This document shows positions 14,328 through 27,015 of a stretch of 64,000 bases of DNA, one piece after another; the stretch's first letter is position 1; each line of letters begins with the position of its first letter. The stretch comes from Apteryx mantelli. Taxonomy: Eukaryota > Chordata > Aves > Apterygiformes > Apterygidae. The position numbers and the translations under genes were made by a program. The stretch lies in assembly GCF_036417845.1 (NCBI RefSeq), contig NC_090020.1:43322425-43386424 (forward strand). Reading direction: 5' to 3'. The notes under the pieces were generated by a model that saw only the letters and a program-made list of their open reading frames with translations, searched no databases and had not been told where the DNA came from.

Positions 14328-16473
14328 GACTATTCTAATGGAAGGAAGGAGCTCAACTAAACACAGCTCCCCCTGCTATTGATCCCAAAGTGTAAGAATT
14401 GGGTGCAAGTTGTAAGGAAACAAACTCCATATAACTAGATTAAAAAATAAATAAAAAAACCCTTTATTTCCACAAAGTCAAAGAACAATTTAATTTTCTC
14501 AAGCTATGAAGTAATATGAAGATATTAACATATATTATAAGATAGAAGATTAATTTCACACCTGTTGCAGGCCTCTTGGTGAAACAACACAGTACTGGAT
14601 ATTGTTCCCATTGGCAATAATAACCTGCAGTCTCTGTAACGTTCAATACTCCCCTCCACAACACTTTGTGAAAGAGTTAAACATGTCACTTCCACATAAT
14701 TCTGAAAATGTGAAATGTTTATTCTTATCTAATTTAAGACATATCAAAATAATAATATTCTTTTGAGCTGCAAAGCGCTCTCTGCAGTTTTATAGGATGA
14801 CTCATATTTAATCCACAATCCTTATTTACTCCTTTAGTTAAAAGAAAGAGGTGCTAATGCTGAAGCATATCACCAAATTCCTTCAAAAAGTGGGGGAAAA
14901 ACAGAATGCTGATTTTTTTCAGTTGTCTGAAGCCACATTACTATAAAAAGCCAGTAGTGTCTCAGGTTTTCAGGTGTTTGAGTATTTTAAAAATCATTAC
15001 ATTAACAAAAATATTCAAGTTACTTTAACAAATTCAAACCTTTGACTTATGTTGGATTGCAATGTTTTGAAAGCAAAGTATTTTATTGAAGAGAAGGGGG
15101 AAAAGCTTAGAATGAATAAGAACAAATTTTTATTCACAACATAAATGTTTTATTGTGGTACTTAAGTTATAGTAGTCCACCTCTCATGTCTAGTGCTGAC
15201 AAATATGGTTCATCAGTCTATGCATCAAGAACAGAAAATGTTAAATGTGTATGGGTTTTTTATTGTTTGTTGTCATATCCTTCCTCTGCCTCGCTCCCTA
15301 TCTCCACAGACCCTTTGAAGTATATTCGGTAGGTATGTAAGCTCACCCTTCAATTGCTTTGCCTCAGTTAAACACGTGTCAAGGTCTCTTCAAAAAGCAC
15401 TAAAAACAAGTGTACTCTGCCCTAGACAGACATCACAGGCCTAAATCCAGCTTATCTTAAAGTCAAAGACAGCTCCAAGCTTTTTGTGACTCCCTCAAGG
15501 CTACAGCAGTGTATGCTGTGGTTTAAAGTGCTAACATGAATTTTAACATAACACCACTAGGAAAAAAAAAAAAAAGTTTTATAGATTCATTTTACGCTAC
15601 ACTTGAATTTTCTCATGGAATTTTCAGAATGATTTTTCAGGTACCAGGTTGAGCACAAAGCATCATGATGTGGCATAACACTTTTCACAGAGCGCTGCTT
15701 TCCTGCATGCTGATCATTCCCAACCTTATGAAAAACCCGTACAGGTCCAGCTCAACCTCAGTGAGCTCTCTGTGCACAACACTTCATTGCTTCTAGCCTG
15801 TCAGTGTTAACTGCCCTTATTGCTCTCCCCTCCCCACATTTTGGTTTCATGCACTTCTGCTCTTTGTTATACCATTCTCAATCAAATACCACTCTGCCAG
15901 CTTAAATGAATTTGCCTTGCTACAGTACTCTTGGCAAGGCCAGTGCATTCCAATAGAGAATCTCCTTTGGCCACAGCTGCTGCAGCAAAGCAGTTCTTCT
16001 GAAAAGGTTTAGTTTTAAATGTTTGCTCCCTCTCCTCTATATTGTCTCAAATAAATGTGAGCTTGGAACAAAATCAAACCGTACCAGTTCCAGTGCTGAA
16101 CACTGGCTATTGTTCATCTCTCCCGTATTATAGGTCAGCCTGGTCCTCATCAGAAAGCCAGTCATTTTCACTAAACTTAATATACATTCATGATGAGCAG
16201 ACTAAAAGGCTCACTCAAGAACTCATTAACTGGTAGCCTCAAAAATACAACTGATGGGAATAAACTAACATCCAGGAATTTCTAAACTGTCTAACCACTA
16301 CCTAAAGACGACATCTTTCTTACCTTCTGATCATTCCACGTTATCCCTTTTGGGAAAAAAAAGATATCCTACAGCACAAATAGAGTTTTAAGGCCTGAAG
16401 AACAAAGGAAAACAATCTCATAAAGAATTATATGATATTATTTAATCAACTATTGTTTAAAAAGAAAAACCTA

Positions 16474-16490
16474 GCAGCAGCAGCAGCAGC
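16474..16490. repeat. Short (CAG)n repeat
   Basis: Five to six CAG units in intronic DNA; the tract is short. Confidence 0.8.
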
Positions 16491-19400
16491 AACAAAAGAA
16501 CAAATGTCATACTCATTATATGAAGGCAGTGTTTGAAAACATGTATTCAGGCTTCTCAGACATAGTACCAACCCTAGAAATTCTCTCACTTCAGTGACAA
16601 TTCTGCTGTTTGAACAGGATCTGCAGCATCTCTACCATAGGAACACTATGAGCTTGTTCCTATGAAGAAGAGATGGTAGGAAGGAAGACAGGGGAAGGAA
16701 AGAGAATTTACAGAGGCAAAGTGATCTAGAACTGAGAAGAAGAAAAAAAACCTCAGGGATTCTGTTTGCCTGCTGTGGCAAGGACTTTCCTGAATGTACA
16801 GATATCTTTCTTGCTGCCTCTATATTGTACCTTCAAACAAACTTTCTCCTCTTGAGTACTCTAAGATCTTCTAATAAAAGGGTACTTACTTTCTAGTAAT
16901 GACTTCAGATATTTGTATGCAGTATTCGTAATTTTTTGGCATTTGTTCTTGAACAATTTTTTTTTTTTTCTAAATGGTTAGATTCTGAAGTTCCTTTACT
17001 TCGGATTCAGAGCAGAGGAAAGACAGTGCAGTAAATGTATTCTATACTCAGCTCCAGACTGCAGCAATCCTAGGACTATTAGGTGCGACAGCCCTAAGCC
17101 ACCAGCGAGCAGCCCCTCAACCTATAGTTTCCATACTGCAAAGCTCTATAGTCTGTGCTCCTCGAGAAACCTGTCACAGACTGTTCTATGCCAGTATAGT
17201 GGATAATACATTTCTTCATATCAAGGAGGCACATGTACTCTTTACTGCTGACACATCTAATCAAAAAAATATATGTGGACCAGAGCAGCCTACAAATCTG
17301 TCCGTTGACAACAGTTTTGCTGTCAAATCCCCACTTTTCTTCCTCCCTTCCAAAGGGGGGGGGGAAAAAAAGTCAATATAACATAGCCCAAAACCTCTTA
17401 ACATGACTTATCCCCCATCATAAGCATTTAGCCTCTCAACTCTGTTTCTGTTGACGTTGGAAAAGAGGAAGGAGAAAGAATGTAACATTGTCAGGCCTCT
17501 TTTAAACTCTGCTGTCTGCCTCTGATTGACAAGACATAATCTAAAAAGCCTTGATCAGATATTACTGAAAAGCCAGGTGGATAACTTACTCACTCTATGT
17601 ATTTACAAGTTCTAAAATGTTGCTCAGGAGGTCAAAAGAGAAGGTTGCATGTCAGCTTTTACCTATGTATAAATCAGAAGCTAAAACAGCATTTTCATTA
17701 CACTAGTTTCAGCTCTACTTTCATTTTTGTATTGCCCTTTCATTACTACAAGGCTTCAGAATGCATTCTTAGTAACATGATCTGTCTCATTAAGGGAGGG
17801 GGTAGGGGGGAGGAAAAAAAGAATATTTTCCTTTCCCCCTTGAAGTCTTTCTTTTCTTGTCTGGCTACAGAATGTGCATTCCTAGAAATACGCATTTGTT
17901 ATTTCATTAGTAGTGATTTTATACAATCATACTCAATAATATTTGCTCAGGGGCTGCAGGCTAGGCTGTGGGCTGTGGTTTTGTTGTAAGAGAGGTCATA
18001 TTTCATGTATTTTAACCAGCAAAAAAGGTCACTTGTCACGGCTGCTTTTAAAGTTAGCTAAACGTTCATACAAGCCCAAACGGCACAAAGTTAGATGCCA
18101 CACAGCTCCACGTCAGACTCCTGCCATTTGTAAGCAACAGAAGACAAGGTAAGTGCAAACAGCCGGCCCTGCATACGACCGAGGTGCTGACCTGCCTTCC
18201 CTTACCTGAAGCATGACTGTAGAGGGTGTCGCAGCATTGTTACAGGTTACATTGTTACGCAGCATTGTTCAACCTCAGCACCTGTTCAACGTCGAATGTA
18301 CAGCGCTGATAATGTTTGACAGCATATACAGTATAGGCACTGCCTCAAGCAGGACAGATGTCAGCAACTCAGGAGATGCTCACTTTGTGCTCTTTCAAGA
18401 ATATATGTATTATTTCTCCAAGATGCCTGATCTGGCAATTTCACAAGTTTGCACACTGACGAAAACATCAGCAAAAGTAACAGGAAAGTAAGCCCAGCGA
18501 TTCTGTAAAATGGACAGAAGACACAAAGCAATCCAATGGCTTTTAAAGATTCAAAAACATGCTATTAACCTGCACAGCGGCTTGGGTTCAAAATTGGTAA
18601 CCACTGAGAGGATTACTCTTCCTTGTCAGTACAATTTTATACTGAAACTCACAATACAACACACCTAGAGAACTGCCCAATAAAAAGCAGAACATGAGAA
18701 AGAAACACAAAGATGAACACAAATAATCATGCCACAAATGCAAACAATGTGAGCTGAGAGGTGTGGGCTCCTCCTGTATTGCTCTGAGCAGGCCTGGTGA
18801 GATGCTAGTCACGCGTAATACCTAATTAGTTTGTAATAGCTTAGGCAATACAGAGTCACCGGTGAGATACAAAGCAGCAGCATAACTGGCTGCAGTTCTC
18901 CCCGCCACAGCATTTTCCAAAGGTGCCTCAAGACACGAGCAGGGCGTAAGCCACAGGCCATGCCAACTGCTCTGGCAGCTGCTCCTTGCCGTGATTTCAT
19001 TTCCAGATACCCCTTTCTGATGTAGGTGCTGATACGGTTGGGAAGAAGTAGTGTGTAGTGTGCCATGCCTCAGTGCATAACTAGTGCCTGCTCAACAAGA
19101 CGCAGGAGAGGCTGTGTGCAGGGGAGCGGAGCAGGGAAGAGCCCGTAGCCCTAAGGGGGTTCCACAGTCTGCAGCGGCACCTGGCCCAGGTAAGAGGCAA
19201 ATGCTCCGACACAAATCGGCTACTCACACCCCAAGGGCCTAGTAAAAATACCATTATAGAATTTGAAAACGGCATTCTGTTCTAATTTCCTAGCCCCATT
19301 TAAATAGTTTCACACAAGGTGTCCTTACTTTTTTTAATTATTATAAGAGACACTTACTCTGTTCAAATACCTCAAACAGTTGATTTCTGTGTTTTGTGGC

Positions 19401-19609
19401 TAACCCGAGGTTTGAAAGCATTAAAGAAAAAGTCTGAAAGGAAATACTGTCAAGCACTCTTATTTCCAAGGACAAACTCACAGTTCTCCAGCTTCATGCT
19501 GGTGAGAGTATTCAAGGCGCAGTACAATTAAATGCCAGGCCTCCAATTTTATCAAAACCACAAATCCAGGGAAACTCTCTCTAATCTCAGACACTCATCA
19601 GCACTGCTT

Positions 19610-19642
19610 AAAAACAAACAAACAAACAAACAAACAAACAAC
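19610..19642. repeat. (AAAC)n microsatellite
   Basis: About eight AAAC units, the longest such tract in the window. Confidence 0.9.
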
Positions 19643-22600
19643 ACTATACTAAAAATCTAAGGGATGTGACCAAGTCTCCTGAGGCCTGTGCAGACACTTT
19701 GGATGAAAGTCTGCATTCTCAAACAATTTTCTCCCCCTTTTAGTACAAGAGATAGGAGTTATGAATGCTGCAGGCCAGAAAATGGAAGAAAAGTAGAGGG
19801 CTGTGCCCAGGTGAGCACTTTCTCTCTCAGGACCAGGAGTTCTCTGTTATCTGTTTTATAGCTCAACATATATTTCAACTGCAAAGAAGAGCTAACCTAA
19901 AATTCCCCACACTGTCATATACTGAAGACCCATGAGCTGATGTTGATCTTCCCCCATATACAAATACTACTTACTCAAATACAGCTCTCCACATCCATTT
20001 TGGAATATGTTCTATGGTAAGGGAGCTGAAAGATTTGTTAGAGAAGACAGAAAACACCAAGAAATTTGAAAACATCCGAGAATATCATGGTCAATTAGAA
20101 TGTCAGAGAAAAGCACAAAATAGATGCAACATGTAGGAAAGTTAAGGAACAATAAAAGTAAGCTTTGCTAAATATTTCCAGGTTTTATATATTACTTTAA
20201 AATTGTAAATTATCCATCAGTTTTTTCATCATGCCTTTATTTGGGCCTTTTTTTTTTTTTCATTTCAGAAATCTAAGAAAGGAAAATCACACTCGTAAGA
20301 TGTAATTTAATTTGAACTCTTCTACCCAGTAACACGGACATCTTACAACATCTAATGGCAGTCAAACAGATTTTAAAAGGATGCAATTTTACTCAGGCTT
20401 GCAACATAATGCTTACAAATATAAAATGGAGTTCTATAATTTTAAATGCCAATTCTAGCATGTACAAGGCAGACATTATACACAGCTTCACTGTCAGGAC
20501 TGCCATGGAAACATCTAAGTCTTAACTGGATTTGATGTCCAAGCTAGTATTATTTTGTCAGGACATACAGGATAACTATATGTTCAAGGAAAAGTAACTA
20601 ATGTTCAACTCAATAGGCAAAAGAAAAAAAACTTTACAGATACAAGAACTGCAATAACTAGGTCAACGACAACTGAAGATCAAGTAATTTATTCTGATAT
20701 GGTAAGGGGAAAAAAAGAAAAAGAAAAGCTTGAGACTTATTAAAATGACACATTTCATGTGCATAAAGACATGACACAGTAACAGTTTTTCAGGCAACGT
20801 GACACTAAGCAAGAAAATGAATACCTCAGATACCTCAAGTGAACAGCAAAGCACGGATTGCTCCCAAGCTAGCGCTAGAGTAATGAGGCAAGTGGATCTC
20901 AAGTGGCAGAATAACTGAAAAACAGGCAATAATCCTGGTTCTAGAAGATAGTGCCCTCTCTTCCAACAACCTCTGAAGGTACCCCTTACATGGGAACCAG
21001 CTAAAGGAAAATAAAACACGTTTGGGTCCTAAAGATGTTTCTAAGCACAAGTTTAATGAGAAAAACACATGAAAATTAATTTTTAAAAAATTCCGTGTCT
21101 CAAATAGCTTTCCTCCTTTAGAGCCTTGCAGAGAAAAAATAAAGGATTAACAGAAGATAAAGTTTCTTGTAAGCAAGACTAAGTTGTACATGTCAGACAG
21201 TAGCAAATTGCACAAACTTCATAATTCTTAAAAATGCTACTTATTCTTGTCAACACAGAGCAACTGCCACATAAATGCACTTGGCAGCATCACATTTGAA
21301 TGTTTAAACTGAACCCTGACACCTCTAAAAATTGAATTTTATGTTCTACTCCAACAACCACTCAAATCAAATCAAGTCAACCAGAATCATGTTTTAAGAT
21401 AAGAGTTTACAGAAAATAATGCATTTTCTTGAATTTTTCCAGATTAACATGAGCATTACTTCAACAAGAAGTAACAAGAACATGTGAACTACACCAATAT
21501 TTTGCATTTATAGAGGGAAAAGGGATATTGATTTGTTCCTTTTACCTAGGAATATTTTTAAAAAACATAAAAAGAAAAAAAAAAGATCACCATTTGACAG
21601 ACAGAAAAACCTGAAAAGCATTTGTAACTGACAGCAAATCACTATAGTGAAAGAAATAAACCCAGCCCATATGCCTTTCAAGCTACTAGCCAAGTACATT
21701 TTCTCTATGATAGTCTTGTCTACATTTGTATTAGGGTCTGGACTGCAACTGGCCAAGAATGCTATCTGCTTCTTAACGTCTCTCTCATGTCAGTTATTAC
21801 CTAACTAAACAGTAAGGTGGGTTGCTTTGGTAATTTTGCTTTCTAAAGTCAGCAACAAGCCTTCTTACCTAAAGACTATGAGCCAGCAAAGCCACTTCCT
21901 CCAGTGAGTAAGTAGAGTCAATGTTTGTTGGACTTCAGGGCATAAAGGTCTACATCTCTCAAACAATCTCAAATATTATCAATTATACTATCATTTTTAT
22001 GAGTAGCTCTAAGTAATGTACATTACATGTATATTTTTGATATTGCACATAGCTGCCAAGGTGGTATTTATCAGTAATTTTAATAAAACATTGAATTAAT
22101 TCCTTCTGAAGGATGCTGCGAACATGAGCTTCTGCAGAAGTGAACTCCACTACATGCTGTTGCCAGTGTACAGTAACTAATGATGTTTAAACTAAAAAGT
22201 CAAAGTTGGATGTAATGTCTTACTAGTCAACTCTCCCTTAGGAGGCGAAGGAGGGAAAGGAATATTTTAATTTGTGTTAAGGAATTGCAGAGGAATTTTA
22301 TGTTGCTTCTTGGGGGTCTTAAAATTTGTACTTCTGGCTATCAATAGTGGCCTAGCCACAAAACTGCTAAGCATAAAGAGTCAGAGGGCCCAGCACCTCC
22401 AGTAGTACTCAAAAAAACACATGTACACACGTTTACAGATAGTCCTGCAGAGCTTCCCAAACAGTATTTCGCATTAAAAAAAAATCTCTTTTTAGAAAGA
22501 ACACATTTCATCTCTTCTCTGCTTGCTTCTACCTGTCAAATAACACAAGAGACAAGTATTCCTCCCCGATTTAAATGCCATAAAAATGCTAATCATTTGA

Positions 22601-24375
22601 TTTGCTAATATCTAAAGGCCTTATGATTCTCTGAAATCTCTACTTTTTTTAAATACAGGAGAAATTTTTATTCTTATGCATCCATACACGGAAAAATATC
22701 TGTTTCTAGGCATCCAAATTAAAGAGTTGCTGGCTCAAAGGCAGCAGTTACCAGCATTGTAACAGAGGACACAAGCAGAAGAGCTATGTTCAAAGGCAGA
22801 ACCTCCCTCCTAGCCTGTTCAACTGCTATGTTCTGCTCTCCCTAATCTGACCCATTTCTTACACTACCTTACCTCTCTACCTCTTTACCTGAAGAAACAG
22901 ACAAAGGAGAAATGCCAATTTTTAAGATATTTGCAAAGGCAACATAGAGCTTATTAGCCAAGTAAAAGGAAGGGGTGGGAACAGTACTGAGAGGAAGTAT
23001 TATGAAAGGGGAGCCACTGACAACTTATGGTCATTTCCTGTTACTACACACAGACCAAGACAACAGTTCATTTGCTAGCACTCTGAATAGTTTCTGAGAA
23101 TAGCAGGCAAAAAACTGTTTAGAGTTTTCTGAGAATTTCCAGTGAATCACATAAATACTTTTCCTTCCCCTGAAGTGACTGAAGGATCAAGCCTACAAAA
23201 CTAGTTTGAGGCAAATAAAAAAAAAAAACAAAAAACCCACACATCTTGAGAATAGAGGTGACATACACAAATACATCAAATGAGAAAAACTCACCAGATC
23301 TTTGTTCTTCAAATGCTTTTGGGCCTTATATGCTCAGGAAGACATTTAAGTCTGCCTGACAAAGCAATAGGTCACCAAGTTTAAACTTGAATTTAAATAT
23401 TTCTGCTACTTTTCTACTCCTTATTTGGATTGACAATGGGAAAGTTATACACTATGCACAACTCAGTTTAGTCCTGTACAAAAGAAACAAGAGATTCAAC
23501 ATTAATTACAGACTGAGGTTGGCTAAGGCCTGCAACTGTACATGGTCAAAGGGGACGGAGTTTTTTCTGTAATTCCATGATACAAAGACACATGAACAGA
23601 GTTTAACAGTGTTTTAGTGAGAACAAAGTAGGTGCAGAGGCTGTAGTCAATTATATGGTTCCAGATTTTATTTATAAATTCTGTATTAGTAGATGGCATA
23701 AGGAAAAAAAATCCCTATATGTAGTTCTTTACTATAAACTGGATAATTGGATCATGTAGGATCAGAAATGGAGCCAGATAATTAGCTACACCCTGCAGTA
23801 CAATTGCCAGAGGTGGGCACATACTCCTGGAGTCGCACCATCTGGGAGATGGTTTCTGTATAACATGTCGAGCTACCCACAACTTCGAGAACGTGGGTTA
23901 TTCTGCCTTGTGTTTCTACACTGTTAAGGAAGAAGAAATCCTGCCAGCATCTTGAAAATTCTGGACTGCACCTTCAGTTTCCCCTCTAACTAAAATGCAT
24001 TTAGTCAGGGATAATAGATATGACAGATCACAAACATAGTCTAATGTAAGAATTGTTGTGCATTGCAACTCTGGAATTTCTGGCTCGAATGGTTAAGCAC
24101 AGAAATTTCTGACAGCTTTCTGTAGCAATGTGACAGCCTGGAGACAAATTCTAAATTTCAAGCTTATTTTACTGAGCTGTTCCACATGCTCAAGATCATA
24201 CAGCCATTTCACTAGGTCTTCTAAGAATACCAAGACTTTTCTCCAGTATTCCGAAATCCCTTTTTAGGGAAGCGTCTGCTCTCTTATCAGCATTATTATT
24301 TATGAGATTTTAGTCCTCAGAATAATATCCATGATCTACCTTGCCAAAAGCAGCAACCTTGCTTCTATAGAGCTC

Positions 24376-24545
24376 AAAAAGACCTTGAACTGGGACTGTA
24401 CTATCTGAGGCCATCTAGCCTGAGGACTATCCTGGCCTCTGATTATCTTCTTTAAATAGGAATGAAATGACCTTTTCTCTTAAACTTCTCCTTAAACATT
24501 TTTGCATTCATCCAAAGTCCTGTCCTACTTACTTTTTTAGCAATT
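24376..24545 (-). mobile_element. Old CR1/L3-type LINE fragment
   Basis: TATCTGAGGCCATCTAGCCT, preceded by an ACCTTGAACTGGGA stretch, resembles the reversed 3' region of ancient CR1/L3 elements. It is diverged, and the edges are approximate. Confidence 0.45.
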
Positions 24546-26635
24546 GCTAGAGCCTTACAAATCTAGTTGAAGAGAGGACTAAACCCAATTCAAGTGCATA
24601 AGCAGAAGCACAAGTTCTTTGTTTTCTGAGAAAGAAGAGGGCGACATCCTCATCCGAACAGCAGGGCTGAGAGGTAGCTGAGGAGTGTGAGCAGCAATTT
24701 ACAGTTGTTTCATGTTTGCACCTCATGACAGTTCCTCCAGCGTCACAGCAGTCTCTTAATTGCCCTCCTTCATGGGGGCCTACAGAAGTGACTGATCTAG
24801 CTCAACTAGAAGAAAAGCTTTGTTTCGCAGTCTACTCTGCTGTTAAAGACAGGGGGAAAAAATCCACAAGGACGAAGTTAGAAAGCAGAACGGCACTTAC
24901 TGACGTAAACAGGGCAACTCATCTAAGGTCTAGATTTGCCCACAGTCCAGAAACGTACAGAAAGTCTGTTAAAACTAAGAGGAAAGAAGAAAACTGTGAC
25001 TGATATTTTAATAAATAAATAATAATCATTTAATATTTCCAGACTTCTATATTCCCTGTGGAATGATGCATATGTATTACCATCTCAGTTTCAAATGGAG
25101 CCAGACCCCATTTTGATTTTGAAGAAATGGTTGCAGAAAAATAAGTTTAAAATATTTCCTTTTCCCCCTTTAAAACAGCCCACAATCCCGAGAAAATTCA
25201 TAAAATAAAATTAAATTAGTAGAGCAACACTTTAATATTTTCTGCCTTTTGTCAAAAGTATTATAGTAGCAGGTTTAACAAACCACCACTTTTATCAGCT
25301 TATTTGTCTTGCACTGGTAACTGTAACAAAATCCTTCACATACAAGTTACAAACAAAGTATTGAACTCTCACACGGAATCTATACATAGCATTCCCATTT
25401 TAGCATACCAAAAATAAAAGCTCCCCAAAAGGCAGAAGGCCATCAAGAAGTCCTTAAACATTAAAGAGAAAATTGTACATGTAAAAGAGGGGATAAGAAA
25501 CAAGAGAAGAGCAAAACCTTCCATAGGAAAAAAAACTTTAATTAAATAACTACCACTGTAATTACATACATGGAACGGAGCTATATAAAAAGAACTTGGA
25601 TAACTATTGAGACACAATGCCGGGCAAGAAGAGTTTTTACTAATAATTTTCAAGCATGAACACTGCAGATTATGTGTAAAAACACACAATAATAAATACA
25701 CCTTAATTAATAACATGCCTGACTATTTTCCTAGTGAAGAGGTAAAGCAGAAACAAGCAAGGATACAACTGAGTAATGATCCTTAGGGACAGAGCAGGTC
25801 AGAACAAACTGACCACGTCCCCAAGCCTTTAAGAGCACGCAGTCTCACCTCCCACATTCCTCCGCGGAGGTATTCAGCAAAGATGATGTGACATTTCTGA
25901 TGCCCTCAAGCCTTTCCTACAGCCTTTACTACAACAGTTTTTCTTAATATACGGCTTGTGCAGTTATGGAGAATGAGCATAGCTGGTTAGAAAGGTTTGG
26001 ACTAGACAGCCTAAGGAATTACTATAATTAACAATGGAAAAGAATGTGTGCCTGTGTGGATAGATATTAAATAAATTATTGAAGTAAACAGAGATATTAA
26101 ATAAACACAGCACTTTTGGGGGGATAAGTCTTTGTTTGCAAATCAACATCATAATTAGCAGCAGAGATTATCAGGATTATTAATTCATACTCCCTCTGCT
26201 GGTTAATTCACCCTATAACGATCAAAATAATAATAGTCCATAAAAAGTCTCCAGATGGCTGTGTTGCAACTCAGCAACACATCAAACCTGAAACCAAATT
26301 ATATTAAATAAAAGCCCCATACCCTGCCTCCACCTTACACATCAGTTTGTAAACAGCTGTTTCTTCACGTTCCCGTAGTTTGTTAAAAATGTCAGAATGG
26401 AAGTAGAAGTGTTTGACAGAAGGATCCTGCAGTTCAGAAAGATGTTCCCCATCACCCTAGCTTGTTTTTCGTGTGCCTGCTTTACAGAAGCCCCACTTCC
26501 CTAAGATTTAGAAATGCAATTAAACGTTTTACATTCTGAATCTTTGTAACACATGATGCTAACTGAATTTCAAATTGAAACTTTTTTTTTCTCCTCCCAT
26601 ACAAAGTCATCAGCAACCAAACTTTAAAGCAGCCA

Positions 26636-26830
26636 AGAATCACCAAACAACTTGGGTTGGAAGGGTCTTTGGCGTGGCTGTCCCATCCAACAGCGGGGCT
26701 ACCTCCAGGGTTATGCCACGCTGCTCCAGTTGACTTCTGAATATTTCCACAGCTAGCAACTCCAGAGTCTCTCCAAGTAACCCACTCTAGTGCTTAGTCG
26801 CTCGTGGTGAAAAACTTTTCATGACACATG
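26636..26830 (-). mobile_element. CR1 LINE 3' fragment
   Basis: AGAATCACCAAACAACTTGG, then GTTGGAAGGGTCTTTGG, CATCCAACAGCGGGGCTACC and a closing GTGGTGAAAAAC give an extended antisense match to an avian CR1 3' end. It is among the clearest repeats in the window and the main reason for calling an avian host. Confidence 0.85.
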
Positions 26831-26970
26831 TAAAATTTGTGCAAGATCCAAGTCAAGCATAATTCAAAGACTGAGGAGAAGCAAACACTGAACTTGTAAC
26901 AATTCCCCAAAAAAGTTTGTCATAATAAACAATAAATAATAAGTGATAAATAATAAAAGAGTTTACCATA

Positions 26971-27015
26971 ATACTTATAATATTATACATTATAATATTG
27001 TAATATTATAAGTAT
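26971..27015. repeat. Perfect AT-rich inverted repeat (15-bp arms, 15-bp spacer)
   Basis: ATACTTATAATATTA at 26971-26985 is the exact reverse complement of 27001-27015. The surrounding 100 bp is rich in TAATAA-type simple sequence. It could extrude as a cruciform or fold in RNA. No function is implied. Confidence 0.9.

Noticed and set aside
17597..17989. 130-codon plus-strand ORF in intron 5
   Set aside because: It is hydrophobic and low in complexity, with a GGGRGEEKK run from a purine tract, no recognisable domain and no exon signals. Chance frames of this size are expected in 64 kb.
24165..24260. Possible second MIR fragment
   Set aside because: A short similarity (a CTCAAGATCATACAGCC-like stretch) is present, but there is too little ordered match to call it.
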